Source: an uncultured Veillonellaceae bacterium
GTDB taxonomy: Bacteria > Bacillota > Negativicutes > Selenomonadales > Selenomonadaceae
Direction: 5' to 3'
Length of the DNA: 43,507 nt
Assembly (NCBI GenBank): GCA_900314825.1
Contig: OMWS01000023.1
Coordinates: 1 to 43,507 of the forward strand
Below, piece after piece: positions 18,563 through 27,278 of the stretch. Under the pieces are notes generated by a model. It saw only the letters and a list, made by a program, of their open reading frames with translations. It was not told where the DNA came from and made no database searches. Made by a program: the position numbers and the translations under genes. Numbering within the stretch: the first letter of the stretch is position 1; the number at the start of each line of letters is the position of its first letter.

Positions 18563-18613
18563 GCATGGGCGTGACAAAGAAAGCTATGTGTGATCGAGAT
18601 AGGAGGGCTGGAT

Positions 18614-19831
18614 ATGGAAATCCTCAGCTATAAGAAATTCTACGAAGACCCGGTGAAAAAAGGCGAGAAGGTCGATGAAGAACTCTCGAAGGACTGTTAC
18701 AATGTCTTCGCTTGCCGCCATAAATTCTGCCGTGAGTGGTGTCCGGACTACGTCGAAGAAGGCAACGAATCGTACACGTCGTACGGCTACCACACGGGAC
18801 TCCTCGCACTGTCGCGCGGCGACGGCGACCTCTCCGAGATGAAGAACGCCTACATCCACTGCCTCGAGTGCGGCCAGTGCGAGCTGAAGTGCCCGAACAC
18901 GATGTTCGGCGGCGACTTCTACCGCGTCACGACGACGACGGTCGACCTCGTCCGCAAGATGCGCCGCGACCTGCACGCGCAGGGCATCGACTACGACGGC
19001 TTCGAAGAAGTCCAGAAGGTCATCGACGACTTCAAGGCGCATGACGCAGGCCCAGACGAAGAGCTCACGAGCTGGGCGGCCGGCCTCGATCTGCCGTTTG
19101 CCGGCGAGACGATGATGTTCGTCGACTACTACAATGCGTTCCAGACGCGCGAAGTCCCCATCGCCGCCGCGAAAATCCTCAAGGCTGCCGGGGTGGAGTT
19201 CGGCATCCTGAAGCACCCGCACATCACGACGGGCGAGCTCTATGAGACGGACGAGGCCGCGTGGGTCGATGCCGCGAAGAAGAACGTCGAGGCGCTGAAA
19301 GCGGCCGGCGCGAAGACGGTCATCGTCGTGAACCCGCATGAGTATTCGTACTTCATCAAAGAATATCCGCGTTACGTCGGCGAGCTGCCGTTCGATGTCG
19401 TCTTCATCACGGACTACGTCAACGACCTCATCAAGGCCGGCACGATCAAGTTCGTCAAGCCGTACAACAAGAAGGTAACGTTCCACGATCCATGCAGCCT
19501 CAACAAGCTCTGTGGCAACTACAAGGCGCCGCGCGAGATCATCGAGGCGCTCCCGGGCACGCATGCTGAGATTGACGATCCCGTGCTCCAGTGGAAGTAT
19601 TGCTGCGGCAACGGCGTGTCGAGCGCGTTCCGCAAGGCGCTGCCTGACGTCTCCTATAAAATCGGCGTGCGCCGCCTGAAGCACGCGAACGATGTCGGCG
19701 CCGAGGTGCTGCTCGTCGCCTGCCCGCACTGCAAGGATATGTTCGCCGAGACGAAGACGAAATCCGGCATCAACATCGAGCCGGTGCACATCCTGGAAGT
19801 CGTCGCGTATTGCATGGGAATTGAGGTGTGA
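18614..19831 (+). CDS. CCG-domain Fe-S oxidoreductase subunit (GlpC/HdrD-like)
   Basis: 405 residues, cytoplasmic. Two Fe-S motifs are seen near the N-terminus: an irregular one (C-x5-C-x4-C-x3-CP, residues about 33-50) and a classical CLECGQCELKCP near 87-98. One intact CCG domain follows (HDPCSL, YCCGNG, ACPHC), as in heterodisulfide reductase D and GlpC/LutA-type subunits. The preceding half, where a first CCG copy would be, lacks the cysteines. It probably forms a complex with the FAD subunit just upstream and relays electrons to Etf. Start ATG 18614 lies behind AGGAGG; an in-frame upstream ATG at 18590 lacks one. Confidence 0.87.
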   Translation: MEILSYKKFYEDPVKKGEKVDEELSKDCYNVFACRHKFCREWCPDYVEEGNESYTSYGYHTGLLALSRGDGDLSEMKNAYIHCLECGQCELKCPNTMFGGDFYRVTTTTVDLVRKMRRDLHAQGIDYDGFEEVQKVIDDFKAHDAGPDEELTSWAAGLDLPFAGETMMFVDYYNAFQTREVPIAAAKILKAAGVEFGILKHPHITTGELYETDEAAWVDAAKKNVEALKAAGAKTVIVVNPHEYSYFIKEYPRYVGELPFDVVFITDYVNDLIKAGTIKFVKPYNKKVTFHDPCSLNKLCGNYKAPREIIEALPGTHAEIDDPVLQWKYCCGNGVSSAFRKALPDVSYKIGVRRLKHANDVGAEVLLVACPHCKDMFAETKTKSGINIEPVHILEVVAYCMGIEV

Positions 19832-19834
19832 ATC

Positions 19835-20035
19835 ATGGCAGAAAAAGTCATCAAGAAATCCGATCACTATGAAGTCGAGCCATGGCGGATGACGGGCTAC
19901 ATCCACCAGCAGGTCATGAACGATGCGGCCATCCAGAAGATCATGCAGGACAAGATGCTGTATCTGACGTGGATGCACAAGCAGGAAGCCGGCCGCTGCC
20001 TGCCGGGCTACACGAAAGAGGAGCTCGAAAGCTGA
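19835..20035 (+). CDS. Small conserved-looking protein of the Etf operon (66 aa)
   Basis: 66 residues, charged, with no membrane segment and no motif that I recognise. It is likely real: a GAGGTG ribosome site precedes ATG 19835, it begins 3 bases after the preceding stop in the same operon, and its codon use is like its neighbours. The sequence is rich in Met, Gln and aromatic residues, with a single Cys near the end. A small subunit or assembly factor of the dehydrogenase complex is a guess from position. Confidence 0.65.
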   Translation: MAEKVIKKSDHYEVEPWRMTGYIHQQVMNDAAIQKIMQDKMLYLTWMHKQEAGRCLPGYTKEELES

Positions 20036-20049
20036 CATTTGGATGATGT

Positions 20050-20119
20050 GAGGGGAAGGCAGCTGAGATGGCTCGTGCAACGCAGCGCGGCATCTCAACT
20101 GTCTTTCTATATTCCCCTC
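20050..20119 (+). other. Long intercistronic hairpin before etfB
   Basis: GAGGGGAA (20050-20057) pairs with TTCCCCTC (20112-20119) and CAGCTGAGATG with CATCTCAACTG (20060-20070 with 20091-20101, one mismatch), with a GC-rich loop. No T run follows, so a processing or mRNA-stability element is more likely than a terminator. It occupies the only large gap (138 bp) inside the operon. Confidence 0.5.
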
Positions 20120-20173
20120 GTGTTCTCGTTTTTGCAAAAACATCCGGTTCCCCTCGCTACAGGAGGTGCTGTT

Positions 20174-20950
20174 ATGCATATCGTCGTATGTGTCAAGCAT
20201 GTCATTGACAGCACGGAGATCCACGTCGACAAGAAGACGAACGAGCTCGTGCTGCGCGGACTCTCCACGCAGATCAATGACTATGACAAGAACGCCGTCG
20301 AAGAGGCGGTCAAGATCAAGAAAGAACTCGGCGGCACGGTGTCGCTCCTCTGCATCGGTCCGCGCGATGCGCAAAAAACGCTGAAGGAAGCGCTGGCCAT
20401 GGGCGCCGACCAGGCGTATCTCTTGCAGACCTCGCCGCGTCAGGAGCTCGACACGGCGCAAATCGCGCTCATCCTCTCGAAGATGATCGAAAAAATCGAG
20501 CCCGCCGACCTCGTCCTCTGCGGCGAAGTCTCTGAGGACGGCTACAACAGCCAGACGGGCGCGCGCCTCGCCGAGCGCCTGCACCTGCCGCAAGTCAGCT
20601 ACGTCACGAAGCTCGATGCGCAGGAAGGCGGCTTCGTCGCCGAGAGCACGCTCGAGTCGACGGTCGAGACAGTGAAAGGCGCCACGCCGGCGCTCCTCAC
20701 GATCTCGAGCGCCATCAACGTGCCGCACCTGCCGACGGCCATCCAGATCATGAAAGTCCGCGGCAACCGCATCAAGTCACTGAAGCTCAGCGACCTCGGC
20801 CTCGACGACAGCGTCCTCGAGACGCCCGCCGTCAAGATGCTCGGCTACGAGATCCCGCAGCAGGAGCGCAAGAACATCATGATTGATGGCGCACCGGCGG
20901 ACGCAGCCGCGAAACTCGTGAGCTATCTGCAGGAAGAGAAGGTGATGTAA
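20174..20950 (+). CDS. etfB: Electron transfer flavoprotein, beta subunit
   Basis: 258 residues. EtfB with EtfA carries electrons from flavin dehydrogenases to a quinone reductase, or bifurcates them. The N-terminus MHIVVCVKHVIDS, the NDYDKNAVEEAVKIK stretch and the GADQAYLL and GEVSEDGYNSQTGARLAE-type motifs match the family. Start ATG 20174 follows AGGAGGTG. Whether it belongs to the bifurcating group cannot be decided by eye. It abuts etfA with no gap. Confidence 0.92.
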   Translation: MHIVVCVKHVIDSTEIHVDKKTNELVLRGLSTQINDYDKNAVEEAVKIKKELGGTVSLLCIGPRDAQKTLKEALAMGADQAYLLQTSPRQELDTAQIALILSKMIEKIEPADLVLCGEVSEDGYNSQTGARLAERLHLPQVSYVTKLDAQEGGFVAESTLESTVETVKGATPALLTISSAINVPHLPTAIQIMKVRGNRIKSLKLSDLGLDDSVLETPAVKMLGYEIPQQERKNIMIDGAPADAAAKLVSYLQEEKVM

Positions 20951-21805
20951 ATGTCGAACGTCCTCATTTACGCAGCAACGGAAGAAGACGCGAAAGCCCT
21001 TGCCGTGCTCGCCGCGCCGCTTGCGGACGGCACGCCGTCGTTTTTGAAAGCCAGTACGGGCCTCCCAGAGGCCGAAGCCGCGACCATCGTGGCGACAGCT
21101 GGTGCCGAAGGCGCGACGGTCATCGTCGCCCCCGCCTCGAAGAAAGGAAACGAAGCAGCGGCGCGGGCGGCAGAAATGCTCGCAGCCGGCTGCATCACGG
21201 AAGCGCTGTCCGCGGCAACGAAGGATGGAAAGATCACGGCGAAGCGTGCCATCTACGGCGGCGTGGCCGTCGGTGAATTCGCGTTCGAGAAATCGCCGGC
21301 CGTCCTGACGTTTGCCCTGTCCGCGCTTGCGGGTGCGGAGGGCGCGGGCGCTTACGAGGCCGTCGCTGCGGTAGCCGGTGCGGAGGCCAGCTACCGCAAG
21401 GAACTTGTCAAGAGCGAGCCGCTCGCGAAGACGGTCGACCTCACGAAGGCGAAGCGCATCGTCTCGTTCGGCCGCGGCCTCGCGAAGAAAGACGACATCG
21501 GCACGGTCGAAGCGCTCGCGCAGAAGCTCGGCGCCGACATCGGCTGCTCGCGTCCGATTGCAGAGGAGCTCAAGTGGCTGCCGCAGGAGCACCAGGTCGG
21601 CATCACGGGTGCCATCGTGAAACCGGATCTCTACATCGCGCTCGGCATCTCCGGCGCCATCCAGCATTTTGCCGGCATGAAGGATTCGAAAGTCATCGTG
21701 GCGGTCAACAGCAACAAGAACGCGCCGATTTTCCAATTCGCCGACTACGGCATTGTCGGCGACATCTACGAAGTCATCCCGGCGCTCGAGCAAGCGCTCG
21801 GTTAA
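20951..21805 (+). CDS. etfA: Electron transfer flavoprotein, alpha subunit
   Basis: 284 residues, shorter than the usual 310-340, mostly in the N-terminal domain, which is Ala-rich. The C-terminal FAD domain is typical: [34 protein letters not shown] and [20 protein letters not shown]. No N-terminal ferredoxin module is present. ATG 20951 immediately follows the etfB stop, so translation is coupled. It forms the Etf heterodimer with the preceding gene. Confidence 0.93.
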   Translation: MSNVLIYAATEEDAKALAVLAAPLADGTPSFLKASTGLPEAEAATIVATAGAEGATVIVAPASKKGNEAAARAAEMLAAGCITEALSAATKDGKITAKRAIYGGVAVGEFAFEKSPAVLTFALSALAGAEGAGAYEAVAAVAGAEASYRKELVKSEPLAKTVDLTKAKRIVSFGRGLAKKDDIGTVEALAQKLGADIGCSRPIAEELKWLPQEHQVGITGAIVKPDLYIALGISGAIQHFAGMKDSKVIVAVNSNKNAPIFQFADYGIVGDIYEVIPALEQALG

Positions 21806-21834
21806 CCCGTTTTGTAGGAGGGCGGTGAACCTTT

Positions 21835-23988
21835 ATGGATGCAGTGAGAGAATTCCTGCCGTTTTTGCCGGCAGGGGCGGGGATGATCATCTACCCGCTG
21901 TCCATCCTGTTCTTCGGCTGCATGGCCTATGGCCTGTACTGGCGTTTCCAGCGCTATGGGGTCAGCCTCAAAGACGCGTGGGAAGAAGTCAAGCTTGACG
22001 CCAAGACCGAGGGACGTGCGCGGCTGCGCACTGTGATCGAGCAAGCTCTGTTGCAGAAGAAAGTCATGCGCCGCCCGCTCGCGGGGAATTTCCACTGGGG
22101 CATCTTCGGCGCGATGCTGGTGTTTTCCGCCGGCACGGGGCTCGTGGCGTTCCAGCAGGATCTCTTGTCGAAGCTCGGCTTGACATTCCTCAAAAACGGC
22201 GTGTACTTTGCATTCGAGTTCGTGCTCGACACGGCGGCGCTCGCGTTTCTCGCCGGCCTGCTCGTCGCGCTCGGACGGCGGATGTTTGCAAAGCCGTCGT
22301 ATCTCGAAAACACGAAGGAATCGTACGCCGTGCTCGGCCTCTTGCTCTTCATCGGCGCGACGGGCCTCCTGCTCGAGGGCATGCGCCTCGCAGCGCATCC
22401 CGTTCCGTGGGGCGGCTGGTCGTATGTCGGCAGCCTCGTCGCGCAGATCGTCCCGGCGGCTGCCGTGCCGGCGGTTTATCCGTACGTCTGGTGGACGCAT
22501 CTCTTTGCGGCGCTCACGATGATCGCGCTCGTGCCGTACACGAAGCTCTATCACATCCTCGCCATCCCGGCGAACCTGTTCCTCGAGCCCGTCGGCGTAG
22601 CGAAAGCGAAGCTCTCGATGCCTTTCAACCTCATGGATATGGCGGAGGACGAGTCGGAGGAAAGCGAGGAAGAAGAGCCGACGATGGGCGTCGGCAATGT
22701 GCAGGAATTTGACTGGAAGCGCAAGTTCGCCGTCGATGCCTGCATCAACTGCGGGCGTTGCGAAAGCGTCTGCCCGGCCGTCGCGGCCGGCCGCGAGCTG
22801 TCGCCGCGCGTCATGATCCAAGGACTCAAAGCATCCATCGCAGCGACCGTTCCGGCGCCGGGCCTCATGAAGAAAGCCGAGGCGAGCGATCTCATCCTCG
22901 ATGAGAAAGACGCGATGGCGGGTGAGAAGACGGGCAATGTGTTCGAGGATGGCATCCTCAGCGAGGAAGCTGCTTGGTCGTGCCTCAACTGCGGCGCGTG
23001 CATGGAAGAATGCCCGGCCTCGATCCATCATGTCGAGTACACGCTCGATTTCCGTCGTCATCTCTTTTCCGAAGGCCATGTCAAAGACAAGCAGGCGACG
23101 CTCCTCGAAGCCGTCGAACGCAATGGCAACCCGTACGGCTTGCCGTCGTACGAGCGCACGGAGTGGCTCCTCGATAAAGGCATCCCGGACATCGAGGACA
23201 ATCCGGACGCCGACTACATCTACTGGATCGGCTGCGCCGGCGCGTACGGCATCCGCAACCAGGAGGTCACGCTCGCGACGCTGCGCCTCCTCAAGGCCGC
23301 CGGCCTCAACTTCGCGATCCTCGCGGAGGAGAAATGCTGCGGCGAAGTCGTGAAGCGCCTCGGCGAGGAAGGCCGCTTCCAGCTGCTCGCGATGGAGAAC
23401 GTGCAGTACCTCGAACCGTATGCGGACAAGACGTTCATCACGAGCTGCCCGCATTGCTACAACACGCTGAAGCATGAGTACCGTGACTTCGGCCTCGAGC
23501 TGAATGTCGTGCATCACACGGAGCTTTTCGCGAAGCTCCTCGCGGACGGCAAGCTGCCGCTCGCAGCGAACGATGCGAAGCTCGCGCACATCGCTTATCA
23601 CGATCCGTGCAATCTCGGCCGCATGAACGGTATCTACGACGCACCGCGCGAAGTCATCGGCCATGTGCCGGGCGCGACGCTCGTCGAGCCGGCGCGGCAC
23701 GGCGACCGGAGCTTCTGCTGCGGCGCCGGCGGCGGCAACGCGTGGTTCAATGTCCCGGAGAAGACAAAAGTCAGCTCGCTGCGCCTGAAAGAGATCTGCG
23801 CGAGCGCGCACCCCGCCATCCTCGCCGTCGCGTGCCCGTACTGCCTCGCGATGTTCGATGATGCTGTGAAGACGGAGGGCATGGAAAAGACGCTCGCCGT
23901 CAAGGATATCTCCGAACTTTTGGCGGATGCGCTCCCGATTTCGGATGAAAGCGGCGAAACCGGCGGAGATGTTGCGGCAGCGCCCTGA
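21835..23988 (+). CDS. Membrane Etf:quinone oxidoreductase, EMO/EtfD (DUF224) type
   Basis: 717 residues. An N-terminal membrane domain with several helices (about 10-265, NarI/HdrE-like) is followed by an acidic linker, two 4Fe-4S motifs (CINCGRCESVCP near 302 and CLNCGACMEECP near 383) and two CCG domains of HdrD type (EKCCGE near 500, HDPCNL near 585, CCGAGGGN near 627, CPYC near 667). This architecture is that of EMO of Geobacter and EtfD of mycobacteria, which pass electrons from Etf to menaquinone. Its place directly after etfBA strongly suggests the same role here. ATG 21835 follows GGAGGGCGGTG. Probably the last gene of the operon. Confidence 0.88.
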   Translation: MDAVREFLPFLPAGAGMIIYPLSILFFGCMAYGLYWRFQRYGVSLKDAWEEVKLDAKTEGRARLRTVIEQALLQKKVMRRPLAGNFHWGIFGAMLVFSAGTGLVAFQQDLLSKLGLTFLKNGVYFAFEFVLDTAALAFLAGLLVALGRRMFAKPSYLENTKESYAVLGLLLFIGATGLLLEGMRLAAHPVPWGGWSYVGSLVAQIVPAAAVPAVYPYVWWTHLFAALTMIALVPYTKLYHILAIPANLFLEPVGVAKAKLSMPFNLMDMAEDESEESEEEEPTMGVGNVQEFDWKRKFAVDACINCGRCESVCPAVAAGRELSPRVMIQGLKASIAATVPAPGLMKKAEASDLILDEKDAMAGEKTGNVFEDGILSEEAAWSCLNCGACMEECPASIHHVEYTLDFRRHLFSEGHVKDKQATLLEAVERNGNPYGLPSYERTEWLLDKGIPDIEDNPDADYIYWIGCAGAYGIRNQEVTLATLRLLKAAGLNFAILAEEKCCGEVVKRLGEEGRFQLLAMENVQYLEPYADKTFITSCPHCYNTLKHEYRDFGLELNVVHHTELFAKLLADGKLPLAANDAKLAHIAYHDPCNLGRMNGIYDAPREVIGHVPGATLVEPARHGDRSFCCGAGGGNAWFNVPEKTKVSSLRLKEICASAHPAILAVACPYCLAMFDDAVKTEGMEKTLAVKDISELLADALPISDESGETGGDVAAAP

Positions 23989-24048
23989 TATGACCGAATT
24001 TTGGTGCACATCCACAAATTTTTCTCGTTTTTTTGTTCAGCGTTATCA

Positions 24049-24077
24049 TTGTTGCGTGAAAAAAGGGGTGCTATACT
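24049..24077 (+). promoter_or_regulatory. Promoter of the APC transporter gene
   Basis: TTGTTG (24049-24054), 17 bp, TATACT (24072-24077). TGGTGCACATC at 24002-24012 lies upstream; its complement sits in the other promoter of the locus. No promoter-like sequence lies between the following terminator and the gene. Confidence 0.65.
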
Positions 24078-24106
24078 TAGCATAGATAAGATTTATGAGG
24101 CATCGC

Positions 24107-24158
24107 GGCCTCCATGAAGACTTCCGCTCCGTGCGGGGGCTTCATGGAGGCCGTTTTT
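24107..24158 (+). terminator. Leader terminator (attenuator candidate) before the APC transporter
   Basis: GGCCTCCATGAAG (24107-24119) pairs perfectly with CTTCATGGAGGCC (24140-24152), followed by G and five T residues. It starts about 23 nt after the predicted transcription start and 52 bases before the start codon. It would also stop read-through from the Etf operon. Confidence 0.75.
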
Positions 24159-24209
24159 GCATTCTGAATCAGAGGAATCCTTCATCCTGGTTACAAGGAG
24201 GTCTTCGCC

Positions 24210-25817
24210 ATGAGTGATTTATTGCTGCGTCCCCCGGTGGGATCGGAAGCTGCGTATTCAGAAGCGATCCAGCCGCAAGAACATACGATGAAACGTTCGC
24301 TGTCGTGGGTCGATGCATTCTTCATCGCCAGCGGCGTCCCGGCGCTCTGCCTGTTTTCCATCGGCGCACTCGCGAATCAAGTCGGCACGCCGTCCGTCCT
24401 CGTCTGGACGCTCTCCGTGCTCATGGGATTCTCGCAGGCTTTCACGTTCGCGGAGATCTCCGGACTGTTTCCCAATAAATCGGGCGGCGCGTCCGTCTAC
24501 AGTTCCATCGCCTGGATGCCGTATTCGAAGTTCATCGCGCCGCTTTCCGTCTGGTGCAACTGGATCGCGTGGACGCCGATTCTAGCGATCGGCACGGGCC
24601 TCATGTCCGGCTACCTCCTGACGAGTCTGTTCCCAGCGGATTCCGCCATCATGACATGGCAGTACACGATCGCCGACCTCGGCTTCATCTCAGATGGCTT
24701 GACGCTGCGGCTGAACGCGACGTTCTTCCTCGGCGCGTTCCTGCTGCTCGCGCTTTTCGTGGCGCAGTCGTTCGGCATTTCGAAAGCGGCGAAGATCACG
24801 ATGTTCCTGTCGCTTGCAGGCCTCCTGCCGCTCATCCTCGTCACGATCGTCCCGCTCGTCTCCGGCGATGTCGCGCTCGCGAACTTCGATCCGTTCGTTC
24901 CCGCGTCGGGCAGCTGGGATTTTGCAGGGCTCGGCATCTTCCTCGGCGGCATGTACGTCGCCGCGTGGTCGACGTACGCATTTGAGACGTGCGTCTGCTA
25001 CACGAAAGAGTTCAAGCATCCGAAGACGGATGTCATCAAGTCCATCGTCTCCGCCGGCCTGCTCTGCGTCGTCATGTTTACGCTTGTGCCGTTCGTCTTT
25101 GAGGGGGCATTCGGTCTCGAAGCGCTCAGCCGCCCGGAGATCGTGGATGGTTCCGGCGTCGCTCGCGCGCTCGGCGGCCTGCTCCACGGCGGCCCGATGG
25201 TCACGCACGCCATCGTCGTCATGCTGCTCCTCGCGATCACGCTGTCCGTCATGACGGCCATGTCCGGCTCGTCGCGCACGCTGTATCAGGCGAGCGTCGA
25301 CGGCTGGCTGCCGCGTTATCTCTCGCATGTCAACAAGAACGGCGCGCCCGTGTACGCTATGGTCACGGACCTCGTGCTGAACCTCGTGCTGCTCATGATG
25401 TCCGACTATATGTTCGTGCTCATCGCTTCGAACTGCGGCTACATCCTCTGCAACTTCATGAACTTGCAGTCCGGCTGGATCCACCGCATCGACCGCCCGG
25501 ATCTCGCGCGCCCGTTCAAGGCGCCGAACGTGCTCCTCGGCTTCAATACGCTGCTGTCGTTCTGCAACGTCGCGTTCCTCGGCGTCGCAGCCGCGAGCTT
25601 CGGCGCGGGCAACATCGTGACAGGCCTCGCCATCTGCGCGATGATCCTGCCGGTGTTCTGCTACCGCCATTACATCCAGGATCACGGTACGTTCCCAAAG
25701 GAGACGCTCGCCGAGGAAGGCAACGCGCTCTCGGCAAAGAAATGCGGCATGCTTCCGTACTTCGCGCTCCTCTGCGGCGTCACGACGATCGTCGGCTGCT
25801 ACCATATTTTTCGTTGA
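24210..25817 (+). CDS. APC-superfamily amino acid/amine permease
   Basis: 535 residues with about 12 predicted membrane helices after a 35-residue cytoplasmic N-terminus. The first helix has the unwound ASGVPALCLFSIGAL pattern; GLFPNKSGGASVYSS and the MSGSSRTLYQASVDGWLP loop are typical of amino-acid/polyamine/organocation carriers. It probably imports the compound degraded by the Etf-linked operon, most likely an amino acid or amine. The start ATG 24210 follows AAGGAGG. It lies between the catabolic operon and a regulator gene, as specific permeases often do. Confidence 0.87.
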   Translation: MSDLLLRPPVGSEAAYSEAIQPQEHTMKRSLSWVDAFFIASGVPALCLFSIGALANQVGTPSVLVWTLSVLMGFSQAFTFAEISGLFPNKSGGASVYSSIAWMPYSKFIAPLSVWCNWIAWTPILAIGTGLMSGYLLTSLFPADSAIMTWQYTIADLGFISDGLTLRLNATFFLGAFLLLALFVAQSFGISKAAKITMFLSLAGLLPLILVTIVPLVSGDVALANFDPFVPASGSWDFAGLGIFLGGMYVAAWSTYAFETCVCYTKEFKHPKTDVIKSIVSAGLLCVVMFTLVPFVFEGAFGLEALSRPEIVDGSGVARALGGLLHGGPMVTHAIVVMLLLAITLSVMTAMSGSSRTLYQASVDGWLPRYLSHVNKNGAPVYAMVTDLVLNLVLLMMSDYMFVLIASNCGYILCNFMNLQSGWIHRIDRPDLARPFKAPNVLLGFNTLLSFCNVAFLGVAAASFGAGNIVTGLAICAMILPVFCYRHYIQDHGTFPKETLAEEGNALSAKKCGMLPYFALLCGVTTIVGCYHIFR

Positions 25818-25836
25818 TTCCTAGGGAGGGACGCTT

Positions 25837-27009
25837 ATGTCCATCCAGATACAGACGATTTTTCGTGAGACAAGGGCGACGTATCAATTGCATCCGTTGA
25901 CGGAGGATGCCGGCATGACGCGTGAATTTTCTTGGGTGTAGCTGTGCGAGGATGTCGACAACATCAAATTTTTTCGTGGCAATGAACTCGTCATCACGAC
26001 GGGGCTCATGAACGATCACGCGTCTTGGCTGAAAAATTTCATCGAACGCCTCGTCCATTGTCGCGCGAGCGGCTTGATCCTCAATGTCGGCAAATATATT
26101 TCCGAGCAGGAAATGACGGACGACCTCCTCGCCTATTGCGCGGAAAAAGATTTCCCCGTCTTCGCGATGCCGTGGCGCATCCGTTTCGCCGACATCATGC
26201 AGGATTACTGCAAGCGCCTGCTCCTCGCGCAGCAGAAGGAATTGAATTTCGAGACGCTCGTGCGCGGCATCATCACGTCGAGCCGCCAGCGTGAGGATTA
26301 CCTGCAGGCGCTCACGTCCGGCATCTATCCGCATACGGCATTCCAGCTGAAGCTGTTCGAGCTTTCGCATGACAGCGTGTCCGAAGAAAAGCAGGTGCAG
26401 ACGCTGGAGGCTTGGAAGCGGATGCTCAACCACTTGCGCGTGCAATATCTCGTCTTTTTCCAGCAGGGCAAGCTGCTCCTCGTGCTGTTCCGCAAGAATC
26501 CCGACGATGATTTTTCCATCCCTGCGGAGCTGATGGAGAAACTGCCGAAGCCCCTGCGCCCGGTCGCCTGCGGGGAAAGCATGGTGCACACGCAGTACGC
26601 CGGCCTCACGGAAAGCTACCAGCAGGCCGAAGCTGCGCTCGAGGTCGCGCGCCTCACGGAAAACACGGTCATGGCGTTCGACGACATCGGTGTCTACAGC
26701 TTGTTCTTCGCACTCAAGAACATGAAGCCGCTCCGGAAGATGTACGACGAGCTCCTTTTGCCGATCCTGCGCTACGACGAGGAACACAATTCCCAGCTCG
26801 CACCGACGCTCCGTTATTATCTCTTCCACATGAACAGCATTCAGGAAACAGCGCGCGCCATGTACGCGCACCGCAACACCGTGAGCTACCGCATCAACAA
26901 GCTCAAGGAACTCACGGGCGAAGATTTTGATGATGCCGTCGTCGCGTTCAACTATATGCTCGCCTACTATGCCGGCGATTATTTCCGTATGAAGGAGATC
27001 ACGGATTGA
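25837..27009 (+). pseudogene. PucR/CdaR-type transcriptional regulator with an in-frame TAG
   Basis: ATG 25837 (behind AGGGAGG) opens a frame that reads the expected N-terminal PucR domain (LTEDAGMTREFSWV), meets TAG at codon 35 (25939-25941) and continues in the same frame with LCEDVDNIKFFRGNELVITTGL to 27009 (390 codons in all). The C-terminus carries the PucR-type helix-turn-helix (NSIQETARAMYAHRNTVSYRINKL). Family members often have Gln or His at the stop position, so a single CAG-to-TAG change explains it. ATG 26008 could yield a 333-residue protein lacking the first third of the N-domain, but no good ribosome site precedes it. The intact protein would likely regulate the adjacent transporter and Etf operon. 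A sequencing error or natural suppression is possible. Confidence 0.82.
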
Positions 27010-27016
27010 AGCACGG

Positions 27017-27057
27017 GGCTGTTGCAAGCGGTTTTGCCGCTGCGCAGCCTCCTTTTT
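27017..27057 (+). terminator. Probable terminator after the PucR-type gene
   Basis: GGCTGTTGCAAGCGG pairs with CCGCTGCGCAGCC over a short loop with a small bulge, followed by TCC and five T residues. Confidence 0.6.
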
Positions 27058-27278
27058 GTGCCGCGGAGGCAGGCTGCGGCGTTCCAGGCGGTTTCGGTGT
27101 CAGAAAGAAAATTTTGGGAGAAAAATCCCAGAAATCTCCCACGTGTCTCACAGAGAAATATGAAATTTCGATGATAGCATAAATTTTAATGACGCGAATG
27201 ACTGATTTGCGCCCGTGCGTGGGAACGCGGGCATCCGATATGTTGCAGAATTTCATCGAACGTGGGTCGGAGAATGGT
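27058..27278 (+). promoter_or_regulatory. Control region upstream of the Pel locus
   Basis: 221 bases without a supportable gene. An AT-rich stretch (about 27105-27190) holds GGGA/TCCC inverted repeats and a TAAATTTTAAT tract that may contain the promoter, but no clear -35/-10 pair. A GCCCG/CGGGC hairpin lies near 27210-27232. I see no c-di-GMP riboswitch. Confidence 0.4.

Noticed and set aside
17036..21805. Bifurcating lactate dehydrogenase complex LctBCD.
   Set aside because: The gene set includes a CCG subunit and a membrane EMO-type protein, which point to quinone as acceptor; bifurcation cannot be shown by eye.
27058..27278. A c-di-GMP riboswitch (GEMM type) upstream of pelD.
   Set aside because: The conserved GEMM core and its two helices are not present; control through PelD protein is enough to explain regulation.
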